Source of the DNA: Heterostelium album PN500
Lineage: Eukaryota > Evosea > Eumycetozoa > Acytosteliales > Acytosteliaceae
NCBI RefSeq assembly: GCF_000004825.1
Contig: NW_008805072.1
Location: 1,246,435-1,310,434, forward strand
Length of the DNA stretch: 64,000 nucleotides
Direction: 5' to 3'
Part shown: piece by piece, positions 47,663-59,814 of the stretch
Layout of the letters: each line of letters starts with the position of its first letter
Numbering within the stretch: position 1 is the first letter of the stretch
Notes under the pieces: generated by a model
Database searches by the model: none
Seen by the model: only the letters and a program-made list of their open reading frames with translations
Told to the model about the DNA's origin: nothing
Made by a program: the position numbers and the translations under genes

Positions 47663-48383
47663 ATAATCAACAAATTCAATTTGAATATAATAAACATTTA
47701 TTGTTTTATACTTATGTAATATTATAATTTTAAAATAAGACTTTGATTTCAACATATCTTGCTACAATCTCCAATATGTTAAAATTGAAAGCCTTGTTGA
47801 AGAGGGGAATGTTGATGAACTAAAGAATATATGTACAATCGTCCTTTTTGTTTGTATCTACAACTACCCAGAAAATTAACAAGAGATCTCTTTATTTGAT
47901 TTATTTTTTGTAAATTAACAAAATAAAATAATGATATCTTTAAGTAAATTTTAATTTAATTGTAATCCTTTAATTTAAAATTACTCTAACAAAAGTGTTC
48001 AAATGAAGTTCAAAAACTTTAAAACAACAATTTTGAAAAGCTATTTTGCATGGTGCTCACCCATTGAAAAACCCACATTTGTTTATCATAAATTTTGTGA
48101 GGAGCATTATTCAAAAAAAGATTTTTTTTTGCAAAAAAAAAACCCAAAAAAAAAGAAAAAATAAAATTGAAAAATTCACTATCTAGTTGTATGGTTGATC
48201 ATTAGCAAAACAATAATTAAGAAACTTTGTAATTTATACATATATTATTATCATCATTATCAATAATAATATAAGAACAAACCTTGTATTTAATATACTA
48301 TTCGATATTTTAGAAAAACAAATCACCTCCACCTTGTAGAATATATTTATAAATAATAATAATAGAAACAATAAAAAAAAAAA
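47663..48383. other. Intergenic, no gene seen
   Basis: AT-rich spacer with oligo-A/T runs (48119-48175). It contains the 3' flank of the CARMIL-like gene and the promoter of ARPC3. Nothing else identified. Confidence 0.55.
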
Positions 48384-49413
48384 ATGGTAAAATCATAATA
48401 TTATATCATATAAATCAATAATAGATCGAGATTCATTCAAAACCAGTGGATAATGTCAAGAAAATAAATAAAAAAACAACAGATCATACACATACATGGC
48501 AACGATTATTGTGATTAATGATAGTTACAAAAAAATAAAATAAAAAAGTGATCATCAACTATCTATCAATCAACATCACGCACAGACTGATCTTAATTAG
48601 AGATGAATATGAAAATATAAATATAAATATAAATCACTAGACAAATAGTGTGAAGAGGAGTGAAATATTATTGATCTATTATTTTCATCATCATCATCAT
48701 CAACTACATATTATTACATTTAATCAGTAAAGAAACTAACTAATAGTTGTTAATTTATTTTCAAATCTTAGGTCTATCACTCAAATTTCAATACTGATGC
48801 TGGTTATCGTTCAATCGGTAACTACCCAATCTTACCATTGAAGACCACCCACAAGGGTCCAGCTCCAAAGGCTGGTATGTAATCAAAACAAACAAAACAA
48901 AACAAAACAAAATAATTTAGAATCAATATGATTACTAACTATTCTAATTTATATGATCGTTCAATTCAATTCAATTCATTAAAATAACAAACAACAGATC
49001 CAAACTCTCAAGATATTATTGATGAAGCATTGGAACTTTTCAAGGCCAACATTTTATTCCGTAATTTTGAGGTTCAAGGTAATGGTGATCGTGTTTTGAT
49101 CTATTTGACTTTGTATATTACCAAGTGTCTCTTGAAGATCGCCACCTGCAACAAGGCCGACGCCGAGAAGCAATTGTTCACCATGGCACAAGAGCAATTC
49201 ACTGTTCCAGGTGACTCTGCTTTCCCACTCGGTGGTATGATCACCATCCCAAGCACCCGTGATGCCACCGACGGTATCCGTCAATCACTCACTCAGCTTC
49301 GTTTAGAGTTAGGTGTTCGTCTCGTCCAAAGAGTCTACGCCACCGATCCAGCTCGTCCAAACAAATGGTGGATGTGTTTCTCAAAGAGAAAGTTCTTAGG
49401 AAAGGCTCTCTAA
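48384..49413 (+). CDS. arpc3: Arp2/3 complex subunit 3 (ARPC3, p21-Arc)
   Basis: A 173-residue subunit of the actin-nucleating Arp2/3 complex. Exon 1 contributes only the ATG (48384-48386), followed directly by a GTAAAA donor. Exon 2 is 48772-48874 (VYHSNFNTDAGYRSIGNYPI, ending THKGPAPKA). Exon 3 is 48998-49413 (DIIDEALELFKANILFRNFE to the stop). Start, length and sequence fit the family throughout, including RVLIYLTLYITKCLLKI and the C-terminal KWWMCFSKRKFLGKAL. The first intron (385 bp) is the longest assigned in this window. The ATG-only first exon rests on family N-termini, which begin Met-(Val/Pro)-(Tyr/Ala)-x-Ser. A non-coding first exon with a different ATG is less likely. Confidence 0.92.
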
Positions 49414-49859
49414 ATAAGAATCTACAAAAAAAAATAACAAAACAAAACAAAACAAATAACACACATACCATACTCTCAAACAATCACCATCATGAAACCA
49501 ACAAAAAACAACATTATATTTAAGTTAATTAACAATTATATTAATAAATAAATTAATAACATCTTAAAAACAATATATATTACACACTTATTTGATCATC
49601 TTTTCTTTATTTAAATTAATATTCTAGAATTATGACATAATATATATATATAAATTTTATATAACAATATATTGCTTTTTTTGGACACAAAAATCTTCGA
49701 AAAAATTGATTTTTAAAATTTTTTTTAGAAGAATTAATATTTTAGTTTTATTTGGTGGGTGTATGATGTTTAAACTTAAAAACTTGATTTCATTTTATTT
49801 TCATTTTTGATTAACTAATTAATTAATTAATAGATATATAGATATATAGATAGATAGAT
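49414..49859. other. Intergenic, no gene seen
   Basis: AT-rich spacer ending in a GATATATA/GATAGATA run (49833-49859) directly before the next ATG. No feature recognised. Confidence 0.55.
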
Positions 49860-51780
49860 ATGTCAAATCCATCAACACCTTTAAAAAGAAAAAAGACTGA
49901 AGAGATCATCAAGAATGGCAATGGTGATCATCCAGTTGCTACCAACGCCTACAGAGAGTTGAAGAGAGTGAATACAGTGAACTACGCCTATCAGGAATCG
50001 AATGGACATTTGAAACCACTTAATGGATTCGTTACACCACTGCTCACCGATATGTATCAGATAACAATGGCTTACAGTCTCTGGAAGAATCAACGTCACA
50101 ACATTCATACGGTGTTCGATCTTTACTTTAGAAAGAATCCATTCCGTGGTGAGTTTACTGTTTTCGCTGGTTTGGAAGAGGTCATTCGTTTCGTATCGGA
50201 TTTCCACTTTAACGACGACGAAGTAGAGCACATCAGATCTCTGATTCCAGATTGCGATCAAGGTTTCATCGACTACCTGAAGACTCTCACCTCGAAGGAC
50301 GTCACTATCTATGCTCTCAAGGAAGGATCCGTTGTCTTTCCACGTATTCCACTGATTAGAATTGAGGGACCACTCGCCGTATGCCAACTCTTTGAAACTA
50401 CTCTACTGAATCTTGTTAATTTCGCTAGTTTGGTTGCTACCAACGCTGCAAGACACAAGCTGGCAGTTGGAAAAGATAGAGTTATGTTGGAGTTTGGTTT
50501 GCGTCGTGCACAAGGACCTGACGGTGCCATGTCTGCCTCGCGATACTCCTACCTTGGTGGTGCCGACGGTACTTCCAATGTTCTTGCACATTGTTTCTTT
50601 AGCATTCCAGTCAAGGGTACACATGCACACAGTTTCGTTACCTCTTACAACAGTATGTATCCATTTAACTCTAAAAAAAAAAAAAAAAAACCTCTACTTA
50701 CATTCTTTTTGTTTTTTCGATAATAGGTGTATCAGATTTAGTTGACAAGACACTCGTTGGTAAAGATGGTAAAACATATAATCTATTTGATTTGGCATTG
50801 AAGTATAGAAAAGAAATGGGATGGACAATCACAAACGAGAGTGAATTGGTTGCTTTCACAGCATATGCTAGAACATTCCCCAATGGATTCCTTGCTTTGG
50901 TAGATACCTATGATACTCTCAACTCTGGTGTACCCAACTACTTGTGTCTTGCACTGGCACTTAATGAAATCGGTTATAAAGCAGTTGGTATTAGATTAGA
51001 TAGGTAAGTTAGCAAACGAACAAACAAACAACAAAACTTTATATATTTCATATATTAACATTTAATATTCACTTTATTTTTAGTGGTGATTTATCATATC
51101 TCTCCAAAGAGAGCAGAAAGATGTTCAAGACGGTCGGTGAAAAGTATAACATTGACTACTTTAATAAATTCCAAATCGTTGCTAGTAACGATTTAAATGA
51201 GAGTACTATTCACGATCTCAATAGACAGGGTCACGAGATCGATGTGTTTGCCATCGGTACCAACCTTGTCACCTGTCAAGCTCAGCCAGCACTTGGTTGT
51301 GTGTTCAAGTTGGTAGAGATCGACGGTCATCCAAGAATCAAGCTATCTCAAGAAACAAACAAAGTAACACTTCCCGGTAGAAAGACAGCATACCGTCTCT
51401 TTGGTGAAGCCGGTCACCCATTGGTAGATCTGTTGCTGCTCACACCGACCAACGCCTCTAGCAGTCCAGATGAAATACCAAAGGCTGGTGATAAAGTGCT
51501 TTGTTTGCATCCATTCGAAGAGCAGAAGCGTGTCATTGTAACACCAAAAGCGGTAGAGGAACTTCACATCAAAGTATTTGACAAAGGTCAAGTCATGACC
51601 AACCCACTTCCAAGCTTAGAGGAAGTACGTGCTTTTTGTCTCTCTGAGATTCAACGTATTCGTGAGGATCATCTTCGTGCTAGCAATCCAACACCCTACA
51701 AAGTCAGTATTACAAAGAAACTCTATGATTCATTACATAGTCTATGGTTAGAATCTGTACCAATCAGAGAAATGAAATAA
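49860..51780 (+). CDS. naprt: Nicotinate phosphoribosyltransferase
   Basis: Preiss-Handler enzyme: nicotinate + PRPP (+ ATP) to nicotinate mononucleotide, an entry to NAD synthesis. Exons 49860-50652, 50727-51003 and 51084-51780 give 588 residues. Family signatures are plain: LLTDMYQITMAYSLWKN with the FDLYFRKNPFRGEFTVFAG strand, FGLRRAQGPDGAMSASRYSY, KGTHAHSFV, LVDTYDTLNSG, GVRLDSGDLS-type GIRLDSGDLSYLS across the exon 2/3 junction, and NDLNE. The N-terminal about 50 residues are a charged extension typical of this group's proteins rather than a targeting peptide. Length is slightly above animal enzymes. Confidence 0.95.
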
Positions 51781-52008
51781 AAACAAAAGCAAAAACAAAA
51801 TAATACATAATATGTATGTATAATAAATATTGATTTGTTATTATAATCGAGTTTATTTATTAAATACTCCCATAGAGATTGATAGTATTATATTATACTA
51901 TTAATATTATTATTATTATTACTATTTACAATTAATAAATACTTTATGTTTAGATTGTGCAATATTACAAGGTGTCTATATATATATTTGTTTGTTTCTT
52001 TGTTGCTT

Positions 52009-53561
52009 TTATACGTTATCTTCTGATGGTGTTACTGTTGTTGTTGAGTCTGTTGCTGACATTTCAATTTGGGTGGATGGTTCACTGAGAGATGGTGGTG
52101 TAGTTGAGACTGAAGATGAAATTGGTGGTGTAGTTGATACATTTGGTGAAGAAGTCTCTGATTTTGGTGGTAGAGCAACAAGTGGAGTTATCGATGAAGT
52201 TGATTGTGTTTTAAATAGTTCAATTCCATTTACTTTACGTAAACTATCTGATGCCGAGAATGTATAAGAATCTCCTCTAGCAATAGATGATGATTCACTA
52301 TCCAATCTGAAACTATCTTCATATTTCTTTGATAAATCAACTATTTAGAATTATTAAAAAAAAAATATATTTTTTGTTAGTAATCTTATCTATTTTTATT
52401 TTTTTCTTTACTTTAATATTATTTAATAGCTTACTTGATTGTACACCAGATCCAGTATCAAGACTTGTAGAGCCGGATTTCGATGCAATATTTCTTACTC
52501 TTCTAAAGAGAATATAGTTCTTTAGTGAGTTTCTATCGGCCATGACCACCATGACAACGATCATCTGTCCGACGTCTACAAGCATTGTAATGGATGTCTC
52601 CAATGGGAAGTATTTGTATGGCTTATCAAGAACAAAGTTGAACAGTACATCGTGTAGAATGATAATGGTGACACTGACAACGGCAGTAGACACTAGGATC
52701 TTTGTCTTTCTGATGATCTTATCAAAGTGTTTCATCTTGTTTCGCTTTTGTGAATTTCTCATTCCACGAACGAATGTTACACCATTGAATACCACCCACG
52801 ATGCAAACAGAATAAAGAATCCAAAAAATCCAATCGCTTCGAGCAACGTCAGATCTCTGTAGAGACACAATATCTCCACTGGCAACTGCCAGCAGAAATA
52901 GAGAATAACCAATGAATAACTGACTATCCATACTCTCTTTACTGCTCCCAATCTAACTTCATCACTTATAAAGAATGTATACAATAATTGCATCCTATAT
53001 ATATATATTATATTGTATTATAAGAAGATTGATTGTTTATATTATTAGTTAGTTTTTTTCATTCAAATAAAATGTATTTTACAATTGTTTGTTGATAGTT
53101 ACCAAAATCCAGCAATGAAAACCCATTCTACCAAGACAAAATACACTCCAAATGAGAAAAAGAAATAGTATACACTACCGACTTGATAATCATGTGGGTT
53201 TACATATCTTAAAATATCACCTGTAACTCTACCTATAAATTTTTATATTTTTTATAATAATAAAAAAAAAATCAAGATTAAAATTTTGTTGACTTTTTTG
53301 TTTGCAAATAAGCTTTGCAAGATTAAACTTACAGGCACAAAACAATGACATTGATAAATAGGTAAAGAATCTAGTATTTACATTCTTTTTTTCCATAATA
53401 ACCAACAGTTCAAAAAATGTTTGGCCAATGTTTACCAGTAAAAAGAATATATATATTAGAATTCTTATTCCCCAGAATGAATACATTAATCTGTCGGTTG
53501 CAATCGATCCTGTGTATGTGGAATCATCGTCGACACTCGAAGTGGCATTTAATATATCCAT
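52009..53561 (-). CDS. Multi-pass membrane protein, about seven helices
   Basis: Exons 53561-53333, 53232-53103, 52994-52435 and 52340-52009, all in phase, encode 416 residues. After a short hydrophilic N-terminus (MDILNATSS, one possible N-glycosylation site) come about seven hydrophobic segments. They include RILIYIFFLLVNIGQTFFEL, VYYFFFSFGVYFVLVEWVFI, LEAIGFFGFFILFASWVVF and MLVDVGQMIVVMVVM. The C-terminal 120 residues are soluble, Ser/Thr-rich, with repeated TTPP units. The layout (short N-terminus, seven helices, long hydroxyl-rich tail) resembles the protein at 19008-20201 and TOM1/TOM3 or GPCR-like folds. I see no decisive family motif, so function is open. Confidence 0.65.
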
Positions 53562-56500
53562 CTTGATATTTTATGTTGAGTGTGTGTGTGTGGTTTCTAA
53601 ATGTCTCCTTCCTTTAATTTCTACTACTATTTCCTTTCTTTTAAAAAATTCACTTTTATATTATACAAATAATTAATAAAGAATTGGCTGATCTATTATT
53701 CGAAAATCCGAAAGGAAAGGGGACCTCCACAAATCTAATTTAAAAAAAAAATAAAAAAATAAAATTAAAATTAAAAAATTAAAAAAAAAACTGCAACTGA
53801 ATTGGCTTGATTAATCAAACATTATTACAATGAGGAGGGAATAATTAAGGATTGATCAACTATTTAAAAAAAAAAAAAAAAAAAAGAACTTTACTGTTTT
53901 ACATTTTGATTTAATGGATTTTGTAGTTTTCTATGACAACAGAGTACGATGAACTCGTTTTGGGGGGTTCGATTAACCAAACAGTTGCATTTGCTTTTTG
54001 CTTTTTTAAAGTGGTTTTAGAAAAAAATATCAGTTCCCCCTAACCAAATTTTAAAAGAAAATTGTTGAAATTTTGAAAAAACCTCGTAACTTTTGGATCT
54101 TTGATACACTTAGAGCCCAAAAAATTGAAATCAGATCTAAAATGCAAAAATAGAAATGTAATAGTCTGATAACCAAACAGTACCACATTTCGGGGGTGAT
54201 CTATGAGATTTTTCAATTCATCAAAAAAAAAAAAAATTGACTTTGGTTTATTTTTTCTCAAATAACGAATCAAGGGTAGACTTACCAGAAGTAACCAGGT
54301 TAAGGCCGGTATCCAGTATGCACAAACCATCTTTAAATGGTCGAAACAAATTAAAAGATTAATACATTACACAAAAAATAGATGTATAATTTCCTATTCA
54401 ATACTATGATCTGATAAAAAAAAACCAAAAAAATTCTTGATGGTTTTCGTGAGTCAACATCGAAGTTATTTTGATGAGCATATTTATTCTCTCAGTTTGG
54501 TGGTTATACGTTAACAAAAAAGAAATTCTATTTGATGATTGTTTGTTCACCTAATATGAAGATGAAATAAATAAACAATGTTTAATATATCTACGGATAG
54601 ACTGTTGTTCTACAAATAAATGAATGTGGTTGTAGTGGATGAATGTGTTAATAGGGTGTATGTAGATTTTTAGTTTGAAATTAACAAATTATGATATCAC
54701 ACTTTCACCGAGAAATCCCACTTTTGTTTATCTTGAAAAATTATATTATATCTAGAATGAAATTGTATCACTAAAGAAATAAAAGAATAGTAGTTGAAGA
54801 AATATTTTTATTTATTTTAGAAATAATTATATTTTTAAAGTTTATCTATTTATTTTATAGTTTTTTATCAATAACAAATATTTCCTTTTTTTTTAATAAA
54901 AAAAAAAGAGATGTGATAAAGTAAAAAAGTAAACAAACTAGAATTTAGAATATAAAAAATTATATGGATCAAACAATTAATAATACCAGATCAAGTATTT
55001 CTAAAAACAAAGATATTAATAGACAATTATTATCCAAATTTATATAAAAGTGAAACCATATAATTTTGAAAGGGTAAAGTTCATCATCTGTTTATTTCTG
55101 AACCACAAATCTATTTTGTTAATGTATGATACTCATTATATATATTATTAGCACCACCACTGGAAATTCAAAATTCAATCTTTAATTTCAATGTATTCAA
55201 ATATAATTCAAAAAGATGATGAAAATAAATTGTGTGTGAATAAGTTATAATAATGTGTTTGTTTGTTTAGTAACAAAACTATTATGCTGTTGCTTCTAAT
55301 ATCTCTAATTTGTCAAGAGTTTCAAAATATAATTTATATTAATTTGTTATTGTATTAAAGTTTAAAATATATTTATTAATCGAATAGTTACCATTTTACT
55401 CCAAACATACTGAATCAAAGAAGATTTTAGTTTAATGATTATATATGCTAAATAGAGTGGGTATGGGAGTGGTTCGTAGGAATGTGTTGTTGGCAATAAT
55501 AATTCGATCACCTTGTTAAAGTTGTTGATGGTTTTTTTTAATATATTCCACAATAATTTTATTCTAACAGTAATAAAAATATCACCTCCACCATCATCAA
55601 GCTTAACATACTAAAGAATCAAGAATACATTCACACACAAACACACTGACACATACAAATAAATAAACGATCTAAATGCCACACCACTCTTTTTGTCAAC
55701 TAAACATCCACCATCCAAATGAATTTAGATTTGTCTTACAATAACAATAGTGTTATCGCACGATAGTATCCTCTTTTCATTTTTTTAAGAGTTTGTTTTG
55801 TTTCTTGTTTCCCTATTCCAATTCTTTTCTTTTCAGTCAGTTCCTTAATCAATCCAAAGTTATATCAAAAAGTTAGATTTAATCAATTTTTATTTATTCA
55901 TTTTTAATTCTTGCTAAATTCACACATTTGTTTTTATATTTATCACTTCCGTCGAATATTTAATTATTGCAATCAGATAAAGATATTAAAATATATGTTT
56001 GGAAAAAATAAAGAATTTTAGAAATAAATATAGATGATTTACAACAACAGGATTTGGAATAACAGAAAGAATAAACAATATAAAAAAGGTATATATTAGA
56101 TTTAGAAGACCAAAATATATATAAGAGATTTTTTGGTGCAAAAAATCTTATCAAGATTTAAATTTTTATTATTTTATAAATATTTTATTTTAATTTTTTT
56201 TGGCAAAAAAAACATCAAAAGTGTAAAATCAAAAAACACTCATATCATCAGTAGTTTTTTTTTTTCAAAAAATAAATAAAACAAAAATTTTTGATCGTTG
56301 ATTTTTTTTATAAAAATTTTGATCTAGAGCTATTGATTAATATCGTTCAGCCCTCTTAAAAACTTAAAATTGGGCAATTCTCCTTTAAGCCCCACCACTT
56401 GGTGTAGATTTTAAACATCGCAATAAAAATCACACTCACAATACTCCAACCAAATTTTGTTATTCTCTACTTTTTGGTCAAATCAAACTATTAGTTTCAT

Positions 56501-58293
56501 AATTATCTCTAAAATAATAAAATAATAATAAATTGTAGAGGAGGGAAGCAATCAACAACACCCCACTGCTCATTATTGTACATTAACAACACAAACAGAC
56601 CAAATAATTATAAAGTAAATAAAAAAACGAACCTTATTTAATTTTAATATTAAAATTCAACAACAGAGACAAAAAGGCAGACACAAAAGGTACATCAACA
56701 ACACATCAATCAAAAAAAAACAATCAAAGTCTCTATTCCAATACATTATCATTTTTAAACAAAACAAAAAAATGTAAATATTTACAACCTCCCCGCCATC
56801 AATAAAATAAATCTGATAAGAAAACATAAAACACCAATAATCATAATAAAAATTCACACAATTTATTGATCAAAAAACCCACAACAAACAACAACAGCCA
56901 AACAAAACCAAAAACCAAAACAAAGTAAAACCACTAAACATCAACGTTGATGCCCATCATATGTATACATATATTATTATTTTTATGAGAGCGCTCTCTT
57001 GATGTTTATAATTCAATGCAACTTTCTTTATTATTGTTATTATTATTTTAAAGAGGCTGAAATTTTAAAGAGAGACAAATCAAATAATTCTTTAATCATA
57101 CTCACCATTACCATTAATTATTAAATATAAAAGAGACCTTTCATTATTCTTTCATTCTTTTTTATAATTATCATAATATATCAGAGCCTTTGAGGAGCAG
57201 CAGTAGTAGTCATAGAAATAATAATTTTTATTTGGTTTAATTTTTAAAAAATATTTATTTTATTTTAATTTTATTTTGGTTCTTTATTTTAATTGATAGT
57301 TATCTTTTTAATTGTCTTTTAGTTGTTTGTTTTGTTTTGTTTTGCCAAACACACACACACACACCATTCAACAAAGCAGCATCACCACAGACAGTTGGTT
57401 ATCTGTGTGTTGTGTGTGATTTCAGTAACAGTAGTAGTTATAGTATTGTGTTTGATTGTGCTACTATTTATATTTAGTTTATTGAAAACAACAATAATTG
57501 TGTTTTCATGAGAATCCAATTAATTAATTCTAAAACTTAGCAATAATCAACATCATCGTTACCTATTTTATCATCATAAATATTATCATCATCACATCTA
57601 AATATTATAGTTTACAACAGTAGTAATAACAATCAACCAAACCAATAACAGATAATATAAAAATATATATGATAAACAATAATAAATCATAAAAAAGAAT
57701 TACATATAAAATTTGTTTGTTGGCCAACAACAATATCGACAAACATCTCACAGTTTTAATCAACTTATTTATTTATTTATTTATTTGTATAATAATAGAT
57801 TTTCATTTATAAAAACTTTAAAAGTAAAAATTAAAGTAGTCAATTCGTTAAGTTATTTATTTATTCGTTCACAAAAAAAAAAAAAAAAAAACAACAGATT
57901 AGATTCAACTAAACAAAAAAAAAAAGTATTTATTATTACATTCCATCACATTCTATCTCTTAAAACATTCTTTTTTTTTTTTGGATCAAATCACAATCCA
58001 TTTTAGAACAATTTTTAGTTTTTTTTTTTTCAAACTATTTTTAATTTCTTGTCTTTCTTTTCTTTTCTTTTTTTTTTTTGTAGTGATATTTGTAATCATT
58101 CGATTTATTTATTTGTAATAAAATTTTTATTTGTATCTTAATTGTATCTCGTAAGTTTTGTGAAAATTAATTAAATTAAAAACCAAAATAAAATAAATAA
58201 AATAATATAATAAAACCAAATGATCATTTTCAATCAATCAATCAATCATTTAATCATAATATAATAATTTATTTTAAAATAAACAAAAAAAAA
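53562..58293. other. 4.7 kb region without a convincing gene
   Basis: The longest gene-free stretch here. It is AT-rich with many oligo-A/T tracts (53868-53884, 54220-54236, 57874-57890). It also has a run of three palindromes (separate entry), ACAC repeats (57349-57363) and CAAT repeats just before the Sec7 gene. Open frames are low-complexity and short. One minus-strand frame at 54330-54040 begins MVCAYWIPALTWLLL, followed by a perfect GTAAGT, but I could not find a matching exon. Confidence 0.5.
56941..56998. promoter_or_regulatory. Three consecutive perfect palindromes
   Basis: TCAACGTTGA (56941-56950), ATATGTATACATAT (56959-56972) and GAGAGCGCTCTC (56987-56998) are perfect palindromes packed in 58 bp, about 1.3 kb upstream of the Sec7-domain gene. 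The first and third are GC-containing islands in AT-rich DNA. Possible dimeric-factor binding sites; no known factor matched. Confidence 0.4.
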
Positions 58294-58419
58294 ATGACAG
58301 AAGAAAGAAAATTACTAAAACATCAAATTGAATTTCAATTACAGCAACAGCTACAGAAATATCAATCTACCTATCAAACACCATATCAGATAAGGCCTTC
58401 TTTACAACAACAACAGCAA

Positions 58420-58470
<51 letters not shown>

Positions 58471-59771
58471 TATAGTCATAGCCCACAGAATCATCCACCA
58501 CTTCCACCGTTACCACATCATCAACAACAACATAATAATAACAATAGTCAATATAGTCGTTCACCCAAAGGTGGTATTTTATCAATATCTTCTCAACCAC
58601 CATCAACACCACAACCACCATCAACCTATTCAATAAAGTGTAGTACAAGTCGTTTCGATCAAAACAGTGATAGCAGTTATTATAATCAGAATCATCATTT
58701 CGAGGTAGAACCAGAGGAATCTGAATTTGAAGAACCAGAGTTTGAAAGTGAAGAATTAGAAAGCGAAGAAGCAGAATACTCTTGTTATACACAAACTGAA
58801 AATTATTATTACCCTTACGACGACAGTTCAGAAATGTCAGATACTGCTTTGGCATCTCCAAAGTCACATTTGGACGGTGCCTCTGAATTAACAAAAAATA
58901 ATAGCAATAACAACAATAATAATAATAATAATAATAACAATCATAATATTCCAACTATTACAACAACATCAACAACACCATCATCATCATCACCACCATT
59001 ATTATCAACGTTACCACCAATAATGCAACCACCTCCACCATTAATGGCACCACCAATGTTACCAAATAACAACAGCAACAATAATATAAATCATAATCAA
59101 TCGGAATCAATAGACTATACAGCACGTTGGTCTATTTTACATAATAAGATGAAATGCGTAGACGACAAGCTGGATCCATTGAAGCGTGGATCGATTTTGA
59201 TAGAGCATCTCTCAGAGATGAACAAGTTGGCAGCATCACAGGTGATGGTGATGAACGAAGAGGAACAGGTCAACTCGGACGGAAAGGACAGCGACGATCT
59301 CTCTGTGAGCAGTGCCAACCCACCAAGTGACACCATCGTACTCACTGGAATCAAGTTGTTTAACGATAAGCCACGCAAAGGTGTAGAATACTTTTTGTCA
59401 CAGGGACTCATTGAGAAGACACCACAATCGATATCAGAGTTCCTACATACATGTCCACTGCTGAACAAGCGTGCAATCGGTGATTACCTCGGTGAAAGCG
59501 ATGCTTTTTGTATCGAAATACTCGAGGCATTCATCGCAAGATTCAATTTTCAGGACTTGGATTTCGACATGGCACTTCGTCAGCTTCTCTATTGTTTCAG
59601 ACTGCCTGGTGAAGCTCAGAAAATAGATAGAATCGTACAAAGATTCGCTAATCAATTTTATAGAGATAATATTAAAAGTGGTATATTTGAAGATCCAGGT
59701 AAGCTATTAAAAAAACAAACAATTGCTTTTAAAAACAAATCTACATATTTATTAACTAATAATATTTATTA

Positions 59772-59814
<43 letters not shown>

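Noticed and set aside
53960-53990. GGTTCGATTAACC-like tRNA T-arm
   Set aside because: No matching acceptor, D or anticodon arms around it.
54040-54330. Minus-strand frame starting MVCAYWIPALTW with a GTAAGT donor
   Set aside because: No acceptor and second exon could be joined, and it includes a long T run. It may be a relic, so it is mentioned only under the gene-free region.
58367-58954. Minus-strand frame rich in Tyr/Cys/Val
   Set aside because: Antisense of the Gln- and Asn-run coding part of the Sec7 gene.
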